Positions 7,010-14,149 of a DNA stretch of 44,736 nucleotides are shown in pieces. The notes beneath the pieces were generated by a model. That model made no database searches, was not told where the DNA came from, and worked only from the letters and a program-made list of their open reading frames with translations. The first letter of the stretch is position 1. The number at the start of each line of letters is the position of its first letter. A program made the position numbers and the translations under genes. The DNA lies in IMG/VR virus record IMGVR_UViG_3300025030_000191, positions 1 to 44,736 of that record; one strand, 5' to 3'. The stretch comes from a virus.

Positions 7010-8038
7010 TTAAAGTTCTTCAGCAACTTCGGGAAGCAAATCTTGCAATTCCTTCGTTCGCTCGTTACGCATAATAGTATAGCATGCTTCTACTACCTTG
7101 TCAAGTACCTCTTTGTTTTGATTAAGAAATTCTAATGTTTTCCCTAACCCCTGACCAATATTCTCTCCTTCAAAACGATAGTAAGCACCTGCTTTATTTA
7201 TGACACCAATAACTTCTGCAAGCTCTACAATGTCCCTAGTCCGATCAATCCCAATGCCCCACAGAATAGGGATAAAGTGGGATTTGAAAGGCCGAGCTAG
7301 TTTATTCTTCTTAATGCTAAATGTAGTCAAGATACCAATTTCTTCATCACCTACAGTAATACGAGTAGCCTTACTTCCTGTAGAGGCGAGAGAAATTCTC
7401 AAACTACACATATGCCGAAGAGCATGTCCACCCGGGCTTTCCAAAGTCGGGACATAAGCTCCGATCTTATCTCGTACTTGATTCACAAACACAAAAGCAG
7501 TTTCTGTGTTCCGAATTGCATGACTATTTCTTCGTAAGAACTTAGCAAGATCTTTAGGGATAACTCCCATTGTATCTTTCTCAAACTCGTTCGCTCGTTC
7601 TCGTTTTGAAACAAGATTAGCCAGAGAATCTAAGAAGATACAACCAAACTCGCCCGAAGCAATTGCTTGCTCAGATGCTGTAAAAGCATCGTCTGAAAGA
7701 TCTGTTTGCAGAAGAATAAAATTCTCCTCAGTCGCCTCCGGAGCAATCATTCGAATATAATTATAATCTAATCCATGCTCGGCGTCAATATACAAAACCT
7801 TCTTACCAGAGAGGATAACATTCCTTGCTATACTCAAGCAAATGGTTGTCTTCCCGACACTTTCTGGACCATAAATTTCTGTGAACTTTCCAATTGGAAT
7901 TCCACCAATTCCTGTACAGTAATCTAAACTAAGTGATCCCGTTGAAATTGCACGAACATCTCCGTACATCTCATCTGTAACAACATAGTCAGAATACTGC
8001 TCAAGAAAACCCTTCAAGAAATCCTTGCTTTTTGCCAT
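7010..8038 (-). CDS. recA: RecA-family recombinase
   Basis: 342 aa. Walker A GPESVGKTT is at residues 57-65, Walker B is FGCIFLDSLANL near 131, the VFVNQVRDK L1/L2-flanking segment and ESPGGHALRH follow, and the core ends with a short acidic tail (LLPEVAEEL). These are the canonical bacterial RecA landmarks, with length close to the bacterial 350 aa. It should form filaments on ssDNA and drive strand exchange between phage genomes. It lies two bases downstream of the DNA polymerase gene, so the two are made from one mRNA. I see no intein, although RecA is a known intein site in other organisms. Confidence 0.95.
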   Translation of the reverse strand: MAKSKDFLKGFLEQYSDYVVTDEMYGDVRAISTGSLSLDYCTGIGGIPIGKFTEIYGPESVGKTTICLSIARNVILSGKKVLYIDAEHGLDYNYIRMIAPEATEENFILLQTDLSDDAFTASEQAIASGEFGCIFLDSLANLVSKRERANEFEKDTMGVIPKDLAKFLRRNSHAIRNTETAFVFVNQVRDKIGAYVPTLESPGGHALRHMCSLRISLASTGSKATRITVGDEEIGILTTFSIKKNKLARPFKSHFIPILWGIGIDRTRDIVELAEVIGVINKAGAYYRFEGENIGQGLGKTLEFLNQNKEVLDKVVEACYTIMRNERTKELQDLLPEVAEEL

Positions 8039-8040
8039 AC

Positions 8041-9921
8041 TTAATCCTTATACCATGAATCAGAAATAAAAACATCTAACACTGCGGGAATTTTTCCCAA
8101 AAACCTCTGTTCAACCTCTTCCATAGTTTTCTTCACAAAAGCGGTTGCCTCCTCTACTATTTCTTCTCGTACTTCAAAAACCAGTTCGTCATGGACCTGA
8201 AGTAAAATTCTAAACTCATCTCCAAACGGCTGTGTTCTGTCCAAAGTAACCATTGATAATTTAACAATGTCTGCACTTCCTCCTTGAATAATATGATTAA
8301 TTCCTTCTCGTTTTATAGCGGACGTAAGTTTCTCATACTCAAAAGCATCCTTATATAAAACCTTCGCTTCAAAATTCCGTCTCCTGCCATAAGGTGTAAC
8401 AGAATAACCTAACTCTAAAATCTTCTTTCCGGCGGCAGGAATAAACCTACCTAAGTTTGGGTATCCGGTGAAATATTTCCGTAGATAATCCCTGCCTGTT
8501 TCAATTGGGAGACCAAAATTGTATAGTAAGCCGTACTCAGTTGTTCCGTACACAACAGCAAAATTCAAAGTCTTCCCATCTTTGCGTTGATCCTTTGTAA
8601 CCTCTTCAACGGGCACACCAAAAAGAAGAGAAGCGGTTTTAATGTGCAAGTCGATTCCATCAATAAAAGCCTGAGACATAACCTCTTCATGACTCACAGC
8701 AGCCAACAATCTCAACTCAGCTTGAGAATAATCTGCTGTAATAATCTTATACCCAGAACGAGCTACAAAAGCCGTCCGGTATTCGTTCTTCTTCGGAATA
8801 TTCTGCATGTTCGGCGTATTTGAAGAAAACCTTCCCGTCTCTGTCCCAAGTTGATTAAGCTCACAATGAATCCTACCATCTACGGGAGAAATATAATCAA
8901 TAAAATTCTCTCCATAAGTATTCATCTTCTTCTCCAAATCACGATGGGTCAGGAGAAGATTAATAAACTCGTATTCAAACCGAAACTTACCAAGTGTCTT
9001 CTTATCAACAGAAGAAAGCCCAGGAATTCCACATAACTGACCAATAATACACCCGATTTGCTTATTTGAGTTAAAATTAACATTAGAACATACTATATGA
9101 GCTATATTCTCAGGAACCGTTGTTTCTGATAATTCCTTCTGGAATTTCTTTGTTCCTACTGGTATAGCAAGAAACTCAAATGCCTCAAGAGCATTAGAAA
9201 ATTCTTTTGTGGCAAACAAAACCCGGAACTCATTATACAAGTCAAACAGCACTTCTTTGTCCTGTTTATCAAGAGTTTCAACCAACCCAAGCCAGGCTTT
9301 TTTATCTAAAAGAAGACCGGAATACTCCATTTTCGCCACGGTTGATACTAACTCATTTTCCAAATCCAGGACCCGCTGTTGGCGTTGCTCTTGCAGAGCG
9401 ACTACCTGTTTTTGATAAATGTCCGGAAGATATTTAACATCCAGAACGGAGTACAGGAGTTGTTCCTGTGTGAAAGAATCAACCTCCGGATTAAATCCTT
9501 CAAAAGTTAAACGGACTTCTTTATCAAGGACAACCCCACAATACTTCTCTACGAGAGAAGCGAGGGAGAAGTATTGAGAAGAAAGCCCCTGATTAATTAA
9601 AACTTCAGCCAGCATTGTATCATGGACACTCCGCATCCATTCGCCTGTTACGCGATAGATGACCTTCAGGTCGTATTTAGCGTTATGCATGATAGAAAGC
9701 TTTCCTGAGTCTATGATTAACTTAATAACATAAGAAGCAAAATTCTTTTGTTTATTAAGATCAATAATAAATAAATCTTCTTCAATGCCAAGTTGAAGAA
9801 GAAGTGGTGTACACTCAATTGGATTCTTTGAAGTAGTCTCCGTGTCAATAGAAACCAAATTACTGCCTATCAATTTTTTCACTAACTTATTTTTATTAGT
9901 GTTATCTACTAAAGTAAACAA
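8041..9921 (-). CDS. polA: DNA polymerase, family A (Pol I-like) with 3'-5' exonuclease domain
   Basis: 626 aa from a TTG start at 9921, chosen because AAAGGA lies about nine bases upstream and no ATG fits. The N-terminal exonuclease domain shows SIDTETTS (D26, E28), SIMHNAKYDLKV and a YSVLDVKYLPDIY third motif. The polymerase domain shows motif A ADYSQAELRLLA (about 396-408), motif B QRKDGKTLNFAVVYG (about 440-455) and motif C VHDELVFEV (about 573-581). It lacks the 5' nuclease domain of E. coli Pol I, as is usual for phage enzymes such as T7 gp5. It is the first gene of the leftward operon, behind the tandem promoters. This is the replicative polymerase of the phage. Confidence 0.97.
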   Translation of the reverse strand: MFTLVDNTNKNKLVKKLIGSNLVSIDTETTSKNPIECTPLLLQLGIEEDLFIIDLNKQKNFASYVIKLIIDSGKLSIMHNAKYDLKVIYRVTGEWMRSVHDTMLAEVLINQGLSSQYFSLASLVEKYCGVVLDKEVRLTFEGFNPEVDSFTQEQLLYSVLDVKYLPDIYQKQVVALQEQRQQRVLDLENELVSTVAKMEYSGLLLDKKAWLGLVETLDKQDKEVLFDLYNEFRVLFATKEFSNALEAFEFLAIPVGTKKFQKELSETTVPENIAHIVCSNVNFNSNKQIGCIIGQLCGIPGLSSVDKKTLGKFRFEYEFINLLLTHRDLEKKMNTYGENFIDYISPVDGRIHCELNQLGTETGRFSSNTPNMQNIPKKNEYRTAFVARSGYKIITADYSQAELRLLAAVSHEEVMSQAFIDGIDLHIKTASLLFGVPVEEVTKDQRKDGKTLNFAVVYGTTEYGLLYNFGLPIETGRDYLRKYFTGYPNLGRFIPAAGKKILELGYSVTPYGRRRNFEAKVLYKDAFEYEKLTSAIKREGINHIIQGGSADIVKLSMVTLDRTQPFGDEFRILLQVHDELVFEVREEIVEEATAFVKKTMEEVEQRFLGKIPAVLDVFISDSWYKD

Positions 9922-10012
9922 TTTATTTTTCCTTTATTTGACTACCAGGTTTTTTCAACCTCTCACTTCCGCAGTGATCGGCGGCTCAATTATTCTGAGC
10001 GTCACTTTATCT
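9922..10012 (-). promoter_or_regulatory. 5' leader of the leftward operon, with possible alternative hairpins
   Basis: Between the predicted P2 start and the polymerase TTG lie about 90 bases containing several short inverted repeats: GCTCA/TGAGC (9984-9988 with 9996-10000), CACT/AGTG (9964-9967 with 9973-9976), CCGC/GCGG (9969-9972 with 9981-9984) and AGGTT/AACCT just before the ribosome binding site. The second and third pairs cannot form together, so an attenuator-like switch is conceivable. The stems are short and no known riboswitch fits. Confidence 0.3.
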
Positions 10013-10018
10013 TTTTAT

Positions 10019-10046
10019 ATTATACACGTTTCGAACGTTTTGTCAA
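10019..10046 (-). promoter_or_regulatory. Leftward promoter P2, consensus sigma-70 type
   Basis: Read on the minus strand: TTGACA (10046-10041), a 16-bp spacer, then TATAAT (10024-10019). Both hexamers match the consensus exactly. The expected start near 10012 gives a leader of about 90 bases before the polymerase gene. The spacer itself holds the inverted repeat at 10026-10038. Confidence 0.8.
10026..10038. promoter_or_regulatory. Inverted repeat inside the P2 spacer, putative operator
   Basis: ACGTT-TCG-AACGT is a perfect 5-bp inverted repeat around a 3-bp centre, placed exactly between the -35 and -10 boxes of P2. A protein bound here would block RNA polymerase, the classical repressor position. 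The binding protein is not identified. Confidence 0.45.
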
Positions 10047-10056
10047 TAGAATTGGT

Positions 10057-10076
10057 ACCTTACAAATTTGTAAGGT
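10057..10076. promoter_or_regulatory. 20-bp perfect palindrome, putative operator
   Basis: ACCTTACAAATTTGTAAGGT reads the same on both strands. It lies 10 bp upstream of the P2 -35 box and about 27-46 bases downstream of the predicted P1 start, so a bound dimer could activate or repress P2 and block P1 elongation; alternatively the P1 transcript could fold it as a hairpin. A near-identical copy lies in the Cas4-like gene. Confidence 0.6.
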
Positions 10077-10086
10077 GTTCATATTC
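10057..10086 (+). repeat. 30-bp dispersed repeat, control-region copy
   Basis: Matches 2270-2299 at 27 of 30 positions in the same orientation. It includes the palindrome and ten flanking bases ending in CATATTC, so the similarity is more than a shared operator core. Confidence 0.7.
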
Positions 10087-10109
10087 AGTTGTTAATGTGC
10101 TAGACTCTT

Positions 10110-10137
10110 ATTATACATAGCAAATTAGTTCTGTCAA
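10110..10137 (-). promoter_or_regulatory. Leftward promoter P1, consensus sigma-70 type
   Basis: Minus strand: TTGACA (10137-10132), 16-bp spacer, TATAAT (10115-10110). Same exact hexamers and spacer length as P2, 91 bp further upstream, so the operon has tandem strong promoters. Expected start near 10103. Confidence 0.8.
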
Positions 10138-10152
10138 GAAGCAAATTGCCTA

Positions 10153-10180
10153 TTGACAAATATATTATTCCTGATATACT
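10153..10180 (+). promoter_or_regulatory. Rightward promoter PR, sigma-70 type
   Basis: TTGACA (10153-10158), 16-bp spacer, TATACT (10175-10180). It stands back to back with P1: the two -35 boxes are 15 bp apart, with a small GCAA-A-TTGC inverted repeat (10141-10149) between them. Transcription would start near 10187, giving a very short leader that begins with the ribosome binding site AAGGAG at 10188-10193. Confidence 0.8.
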
Positions 10181-10199
10181 TTATCTAAAGGAGAATGCG

Positions 10200-10466
10200 G
10201 TGGCTATAAAAGCAAAAGACAAGTGGGCTTGTTCATACTGTGGTAAGCAGTTCAAGAGATCAATGGATGCGGATCTTTGTAGAGATAACCATGATCTAGT
10301 GTATGTTATGCTTAGTAAAAATGATCTTAATAGGTTAGTTCAGTTTATTTTTCTTCGGGATGAAGAACTATTAACCCCAACCCTAGTAAAAAGTTTACGA
10401 TTTTATCTGAAAGGAAATGATAAGAATGATCTGTCCCCAGTGCCAGAAGATTATGGAAAACTATAA
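10200..10466 (+). CDS. Small C2H2-like zinc-finger protein
   Basis: 88 aa from GTG 10200, chosen because AAGGAG (10188-10193) lies six bases upstream; longer in-frame starts fall inside or upstream of promoter PR and can be excluded. Near the N-terminus ACSYCGKQFKRSMDADLC followed by RDNH gives C-x2-C-x12-C-x3-H, a zinc-finger spacing. The rest is helical (LSKNDLNRLVQFIFLRDEEL). As the first gene from the rightward promoter it could be a regulator or DNA-binding accessory protein, but no target is evident. Confidence 0.7.
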   Translation: MAIKAKDKWACSYCGKQFKRSMDADLCRDNHDLVYVMLSKNDLNRLVQFIFLRDEELLTPTLVKSLRFYLKGNDKNDLSPVPEDYGKL

Positions 10467-10638
10467 ATTAGAATTCCTACTTGGAGTAGATAGACCTTAT
10501 GTGAATATCTATATTCATAAAGAATGCATAAAAATGGTTGGAATTGGGCAATTTGTGGCACAAAACAAAGAAAAACTGTATAATATCTATAGTGAACAGA
10601 TCAAGTCAAAGGGAGTAAAAAGTGCCAGAGGAAACTGA
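10426..10638 (+). CDS. Small zinc-ribbon hypothetical protein
   Basis: 70 aa from ATG 10426, ten bases after AAGGA (10411-10415); an ATG nine bases earlier is too close to that site. It opens with MICPQCQK, and a later HKEC could complete a four-ligand zinc site. The remainder is short helices (NKEKLYNIYSEQIKSKG). It overlaps the previous gene by 41 bp and the next by 17 bp. Function unknown. Confidence 0.6.
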   Translation: MICPQCQKIMENYKLEFLLGVDRPYVNIYIHKECIKMVGIGQFVAQNKEKLYNIYSEQIKSKGVKSARGN

Positions 10639-11335
10639 AAAGCATTACACAGATAAACGATATTCCAAACGGGTCAGAAATCTCAAACAATATAGAGATC
10701 TTTCTGACGTAGAATTTGATGAAAAGATGGCCGAGTATGAAATGAATGCTCAACCGTCTATGACGTTAGAAAGACGGATTGATGCCAAGCTTTCCTCTTT
10801 CACCGAAGACTATGATCTTACTGATCTTAAGATTAATGATCAATTAGTTCTCCGGGCACTTATTCAGGCCATTCTTCAGCTTGAAGATCTCGAGCAAGTT
10901 AACAATAATATTCGTGGTATGGGCGTATCTTTAGATAATATTACCATACTCCGTGAGTTGAATAACATGATGTCTTCTCTACGGAAAGATATTTCCTCCA
11001 TGCAGGAAGATCTTAAAATCACCCGTAGGCACCGTAAAGGTGATAAAGAGCAGAGTGTTATCAACTATCTTGAGGATCTTAAAATCAAGGCAAAAGAGTT
11101 TTACAAATCTCGGATGGCCTACGTTTACTGTCCGGAATGTAAAATGCTTTTAGGTACGGTGTGGTTTAACTACCCAGAAAGTAAGAAGACGGTTTTGAAA
11201 TTTAAATGTGAACACGATCTCCCGTCTTCTGATGGTAAAGTTACTAAGTGTGGTACATACGTTGAAGTTACCCCGGTAGAATTAATGGAAAAAGGTGGAA
11301 CAAATATTACCAATGTCCCAGAAACATTCAAATAA
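10622..11335 (+). CDS. Coiled-coil protein with C-terminal zinc ribbon, hypothetical
   Basis: 237 aa from GTG 10622, preceded by AAAGGGAG. The N-terminus is charged, residues about 65-150 are strongly helical and coiled-coil-like (LRALIQAILQLEDLEQVNNN, LNNMMSSLRKDISSMQEDLK), and the C-terminal domain has CPEC, then CEHD and CGTY cysteines that look like a zinc ribbon. A small terminase subunit is expected somewhere before the large one, and a helical DNA-binding protein of this size would be a candidate, but the glycan cassette intervenes and I see no terminase-specific motif. Confidence 0.6.
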   Translation: MPEETEKHYTDKRYSKRVRNLKQYRDLSDVEFDEKMAEYEMNAQPSMTLERRIDAKLSSFTEDYDLTDLKINDQLVLRALIQAILQLEDLEQVNNNIRGMGVSLDNITILRELNNMMSSLRKDISSMQEDLKITRRHRKGDKEQSVINYLEDLKIKAKEFYKSRMAYVYCPECKMLLGTVWFNYPESKKTVLKFKCEHDLPSSDGKVTKCGTYVEVTPVELMEKGGTNITNVPETFK

Positions 11336-12224
11336 GGTTTTATTCGCTGGTGGGGGGAGAAGGGTTGCCCTGTCTAAAAGATTTCTCTCTTCTGGCTTTT
11401 CCGTAGAAGGATATGAATTAGATCCACGTTGTCCACTAGCTAATGTTGGAACTGTTCATAAAGGCTACGCTTGGGGAGATCCGCGTTTCAGAGTTGACTT
11501 TCTTAATCTCTTGGAAGTTGGTAATTTTGATCTTGTTATCCCACTTCAAGATGCTGCTGTAGCTATGCTCTCTTCTTTTGTCTTACCAAATCTAGTGTGT
11601 TCAGAAGAAGAAGCAGCGGAGACTTGCTTGGATAAAGGGAAGTTTGAAGATTTTATGTTACAGAATTTCCCACACATTTATCCAAAAATAGTTCGAAGTA
11701 GTTTTCCGGTTATTGCAAAACCGATTCGTGGTTTCGCTTCTCAAGACTTGCATAAGGTCTACAACTATGATGATCTACAGCACTTTTCTAAGAACCCGAA
11801 CTATGTTATCCAGAATTTTGTATTTGGTACTGAGTATTCGGTAGATTCTTACTTTAGTCCTTTAGGTGTTTGGTATGGTTCTGTACCTCGTATTCGTAGC
11901 AGGGTTAGTGGTGGAGAAGTAATCTCAAGTGAGACAGTCTCCTTCCCGGAACTTGTTCACCTTACAAAGAGAGTGAGTACGCTTATGGGACTTACTGGAC
12001 CAACTAATACCCAGTTTATTGTTTCCCAAGATGGGGAAATCTTTATGACAGAAATCAATGCTCGATTTGGTGGTGGTTGCACTCTTTCAATGGAGGCGGG
12101 GTTAGATGTCCTATCCTACTTAAAGATGGATTATTTAGATGGGCCCGAGGTTGATCCCATCTTAGGTGGATATAAAGTAGGTTTAAAATTAGAAAGAAGT
12201 CACCGTGACCACTTCTTTAACTAG
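11313..12224 (+). CDS. ATP-grasp family ligase (carbamoyl-phosphate-synthase-like fold)
   Basis: 303 aa from ATG 11313; an upstream GTG at 11295 overlaps the only purine-rich site and is less likely. Pre-ATP-grasp Rossmann-like start VLFAGGGRRVALSKRFLSSG, then DLVIPLQDAAVAML, ATP-binding PVIAKPIRGFAS, YVIQNFVFGTEYSVDSYF, and the metal-binding end MTEINARFGGG. Family members join a carboxylate to an amine or other nucleophile using ATP. Next to a HAD protein, sugar methyltransferases and an aminotransferase, it may add an amide-linked group to a glycan. The substrate cannot be read from the sequence. Confidence 0.85.
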   Translation: MSQKHSNKVLFAGGGRRVALSKRFLSSGFSVEGYELDPRCPLANVGTVHKGYAWGDPRFRVDFLNLLEVGNFDLVIPLQDAAVAMLSSFVLPNLVCSEEEAAETCLDKGKFEDFMLQNFPHIYPKIVRSSFPVIAKPIRGFASQDLHKVYNYDDLQHFSKNPNYVIQNFVFGTEYSVDSYFSPLGVWYGSVPRIRSRVSGGEVISSETVSFPELVHLTKRVSTLMGLTGPTNTQFIVSQDGEIFMTEINARFGGGCTLSMEAGLDVLSYLKMDYLDGPEVDPILGGYKVGLKLERSHRDHFFN

Positions 12225-12594
12225 ACCTCTAAAAATTGCTATAGACCTCGACGGAACTGCTTGGAAACATACTTATTTCTTTTCTGAATTTTGTCAAGCA
12301 ATGGTCAAGCGAGGTCATCAGGTAGGAATTCTAACCGCCCATTCCCCGGACTTTGCAGATTCTGATTATGATCTGTGGAAGAAAAGAGGATTCCCGGAAC
12401 CAAGTTTTTATATCTGTAATTCAGATAAAGAGTGGATCGGGAATTTAAAAAGAAAAGAAATGATTAAAAATCATATTGATGTTTTATTTGATGATTTTGG
12501 TGGGAATAATACCGCTATAGAAGATACCTTCTTCTCTACTGGGGAAATTAATACGGATAAGGTTTTAATTCTAAAGGTTATAGGTAGTGAATAA
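12205..12594 (+). CDS. HAD-superfamily hydrolase
   Basis: 129 aa from GTG 12205. Motif I IAIDLDGTAWKH has the nucleophile Asp and the acid/base Asp of haloacid-dehalogenase phosphatases; motif II is GILTAHSPD, and motif IV VLFDDFGG supplies the metal-binding aspartates. The size suits a cap-less HAD phosphatase. It overlaps the ATP-grasp gene by 20 bp, so the two are translated together and may act on one substrate, for example dephosphorylating a sugar intermediate. Confidence 0.85.
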   Translation: MTTSLTRPLKIAIDLDGTAWKHTYFFSEFCQAMVKRGHQVGILTAHSPDFADSDYDLWKKRGFPEPSFYICNSDKEWIGNLKRKEMIKNHIDVLFDDFGGNNTAIEDTFFSTGEINTDKVLILKVIGSE

Positions 12595-13174
12595 TATTTT
12601 AGATTTCTCAAATGCAGAATCTTTTTATCGGTTTGGAAGGGAACAGCCCCACTTACAGATCTTAGATTACTGTCTTAACAAAGAAAAATTTATGGGGCAA
12701 ATTTTAGAGTTTGGAATTTGGACTGGTATTTCTACTAACCATATTGCTTCAAAGATTAAGCCTAGAATTTTACATGCTTTTGATTCCTTTCGCGGTTTAC
12801 AAGTAGAATGGCGTGGTTTGGAAAAAGATTACTTTGCTCTTAAGGAACAACCAAAATTAGAAAGTAATGTTAGGTTATATAATGGTTATTTTTCAAGCAC
12901 CGTCTGGGATTTTCTAAATAATTTAGACACGACTCCTATTTCTTTTATCAATATTGATTGTGACTTATATAGTTCTACTGTAGATTTCCTATTCCCCCTA
13001 AACGAACTGATTATTCCGGGGACCATCTTATATTTTGATGAGCTGTATGGTTATACTGGGTATAAAGATCAGGAATATAAGGCACTGGTTGAATTCTGTG
13101 ATACATATAAAAGAGAGATTCGGACAATAGCATTTAATGATAGTATGGGCGTGGCCGTGGAGGTTTTAAAGTGA
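12587..13174 (+). CDS. TylF/macrocin-O-methyltransferase-like SAM methyltransferase
   Basis: 195 aa from GTG 12587. The SAM-binding motif I is LEFGIWTGISTNHIA, motif II is LHAFDSFRGL, and FINIDCDLYSSTVDFL followed by GTILYFDELYGY holds the metal-binding acidic residues of the macrocin/mycinamicin O-methyltransferase group. These enzymes methylate sugar hydroxyls in a metal-dependent way. It sits in the sugar cassette with an 8-bp overlap upstream and 4-bp overlap downstream. A sugar O-methylation role is likely. Confidence 0.8.
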   Translation: MNNILDFSNAESFYRFGREQPHLQILDYCLNKEKFMGQILEFGIWTGISTNHIASKIKPRILHAFDSFRGLQVEWRGLEKDYFALKEQPKLESNVRLYNGYFSSTVWDFLNNLDTTPISFINIDCDLYSSTVDFLFPLNELIIPGTILYFDELYGYTGYKDQEYKALVEFCDTYKREIRTIAFNDSMGVAVEVLK

Positions 13175-13482
13175 GTGATACTTTAGGTAGTTTAATTGAT
13201 AAATTAAATACAGTAGACATGAAGATGTTTGCTACACAAGATGAATTCTATGTAATTCGGAAATTAAGTTATGAAGAATTTGTAGAACAATTTGCTAGTG
13301 ACGAAGAAAAACTTAGAAAACTCTATGAAGTATTCCATAGAGGAATTGATTTGAACCTGCAACGCAATAATCTGATCAAGGAAATTGATGAAAAGCTCGT
13401 GGAGATGTTTATGTCCTTCGCACGAGGAGAAGATTTGGATTCTGGCAGATTTATTCAGAGACCGTATAAGACCTATGGATAG
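13171..13482 (+). CDS. Small helical protein of the glycan cassette
   Basis: 103 aa from GTG 13171, fully helical and charged (TLGSLIDKLNTVDMKMFATQ, EEKLRKLYEVFHRGIDLNLQ). Short proteins opening with S-D-T-L-G-x-L-I-D-K-L are often found beside sugar methyltransferases and glycosyltransferases in surface-polysaccharide loci and phages, but I cannot name a biochemical role. It overlaps both neighbours, so it belongs to the cassette; it may be an accessory subunit. Confidence 0.6.
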   Translation: MSDTLGSLIDKLNTVDMKMFATQDEFYVIRKLSYEEFVEQFASDEEKLRKLYEVFHRGIDLNLQRNNLIKEIDEKLVEMFMSFARGEDLDSGRFIQRPYKTYG

Positions 13483-14149
13483 TAGGATGATATATCATGG
13501 GCATGGGGTTCCCCCATTAGATGAGGTGTTATATACCAATTACTTTCATGATATAGTTGGAAGTGAGAACGTAGCTATAGAGTGTGGTGCAGCTAATTTC
13601 GGGATATCTACTTATATATTCGAGAAATACTTTGGCTGGGCGTGCATGAATTTGGAAGCATCTAAGTATGCCTTTAAGCAGCTAGAAGAAAATAGAGTTT
13701 TAGCTTGTAACTATAATATCGCTCTTTCTAATAAGGATGGTACGGCTATTTTTAGAGATATAGTGTCTGCTCCGGGTGGGGGTAATGACAATGGTTCTCT
13801 TACACACACAGAGGCCCACCTAAAGGAGTTAAAAGGGTATGGCTGTGTGTTTGATGAGTATGCCGTTACGACTGTAACCTATAAGACCCTAATCTCGATG
13901 CCTGTTAGATTACTTGTGCTTGATATAGAAGGACATGAATTACAAGCTATATGGGGGATGTCCGGCTCTGCTTTTCTCCCACAGGTCGTGTGTGTAGAGT
14001 ACCCCATAAGTGGTTTTGATAATATATTTAATGCTATGACTTCATTAGGATATAAATATAATTTTACAAGTTGCAATAATGCTTATTACTCATTTATAGA
14101 AAAGGATAGCTGGTTTGGGGCAACAGAAAGAATGAAGGACATACAATGA
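13475..14149 (+). CDS. FkbM-family SAM methyltransferase
   Basis: 224 aa from ATG 13475 (a second in-frame ATG at 13487 is possible; a longer start would overlap the previous gene by almost 100 bp). Motif I is VAIECGAANFGISTYIF, the adenosine-binding strand is CMNLEAS, and LLVLDIEGHELQAIWG is the typical FkbM post-motif. These enzymes usually O-methylate sugars or polyketides. Isoleucine is frequently ATA in this gene, while neighbours mostly use ATT, which hints at separate acquisition. Its job is probably methylation of the glycan built by the adjacent enzymes. Confidence 0.8.
   Translation: MDSRMIYHGHGVPPLDEVLYTNYFHDIVGSENVAIECGAANFGISTYIFEKYFGWACMNLEASKYAFKQLEENRVLACNYNIALSNKDGTAIFRDIVSAPGGGNDNGSLTHTEAHLKELKGYGCVFDEYAVTTVTYKTLISMPVRLLVLDIEGHELQAIWGMSGSAFLPQVVCVEYPISGFDNIFNAMTSLGYKYNFTSCNNAYYSFIEKDSWFGATERMKDIQ

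Noticed and set aside
9922-9970. Possible preQ1-I riboswitch before the polymerase gene (AGAGGTT, A-rich, AAAGGA)
   Set aside because: The necessary P1 pairing partner (CCTCT) is missing; only AGGTT/AACCT pairs, so the aptamer core does not form.
10146-10199. Longer N-terminus for the first zinc-finger protein starting at 10146
   Set aside because: That start lies upstream of and through promoter PR; the GTG at 10200 has the ribosome binding site.
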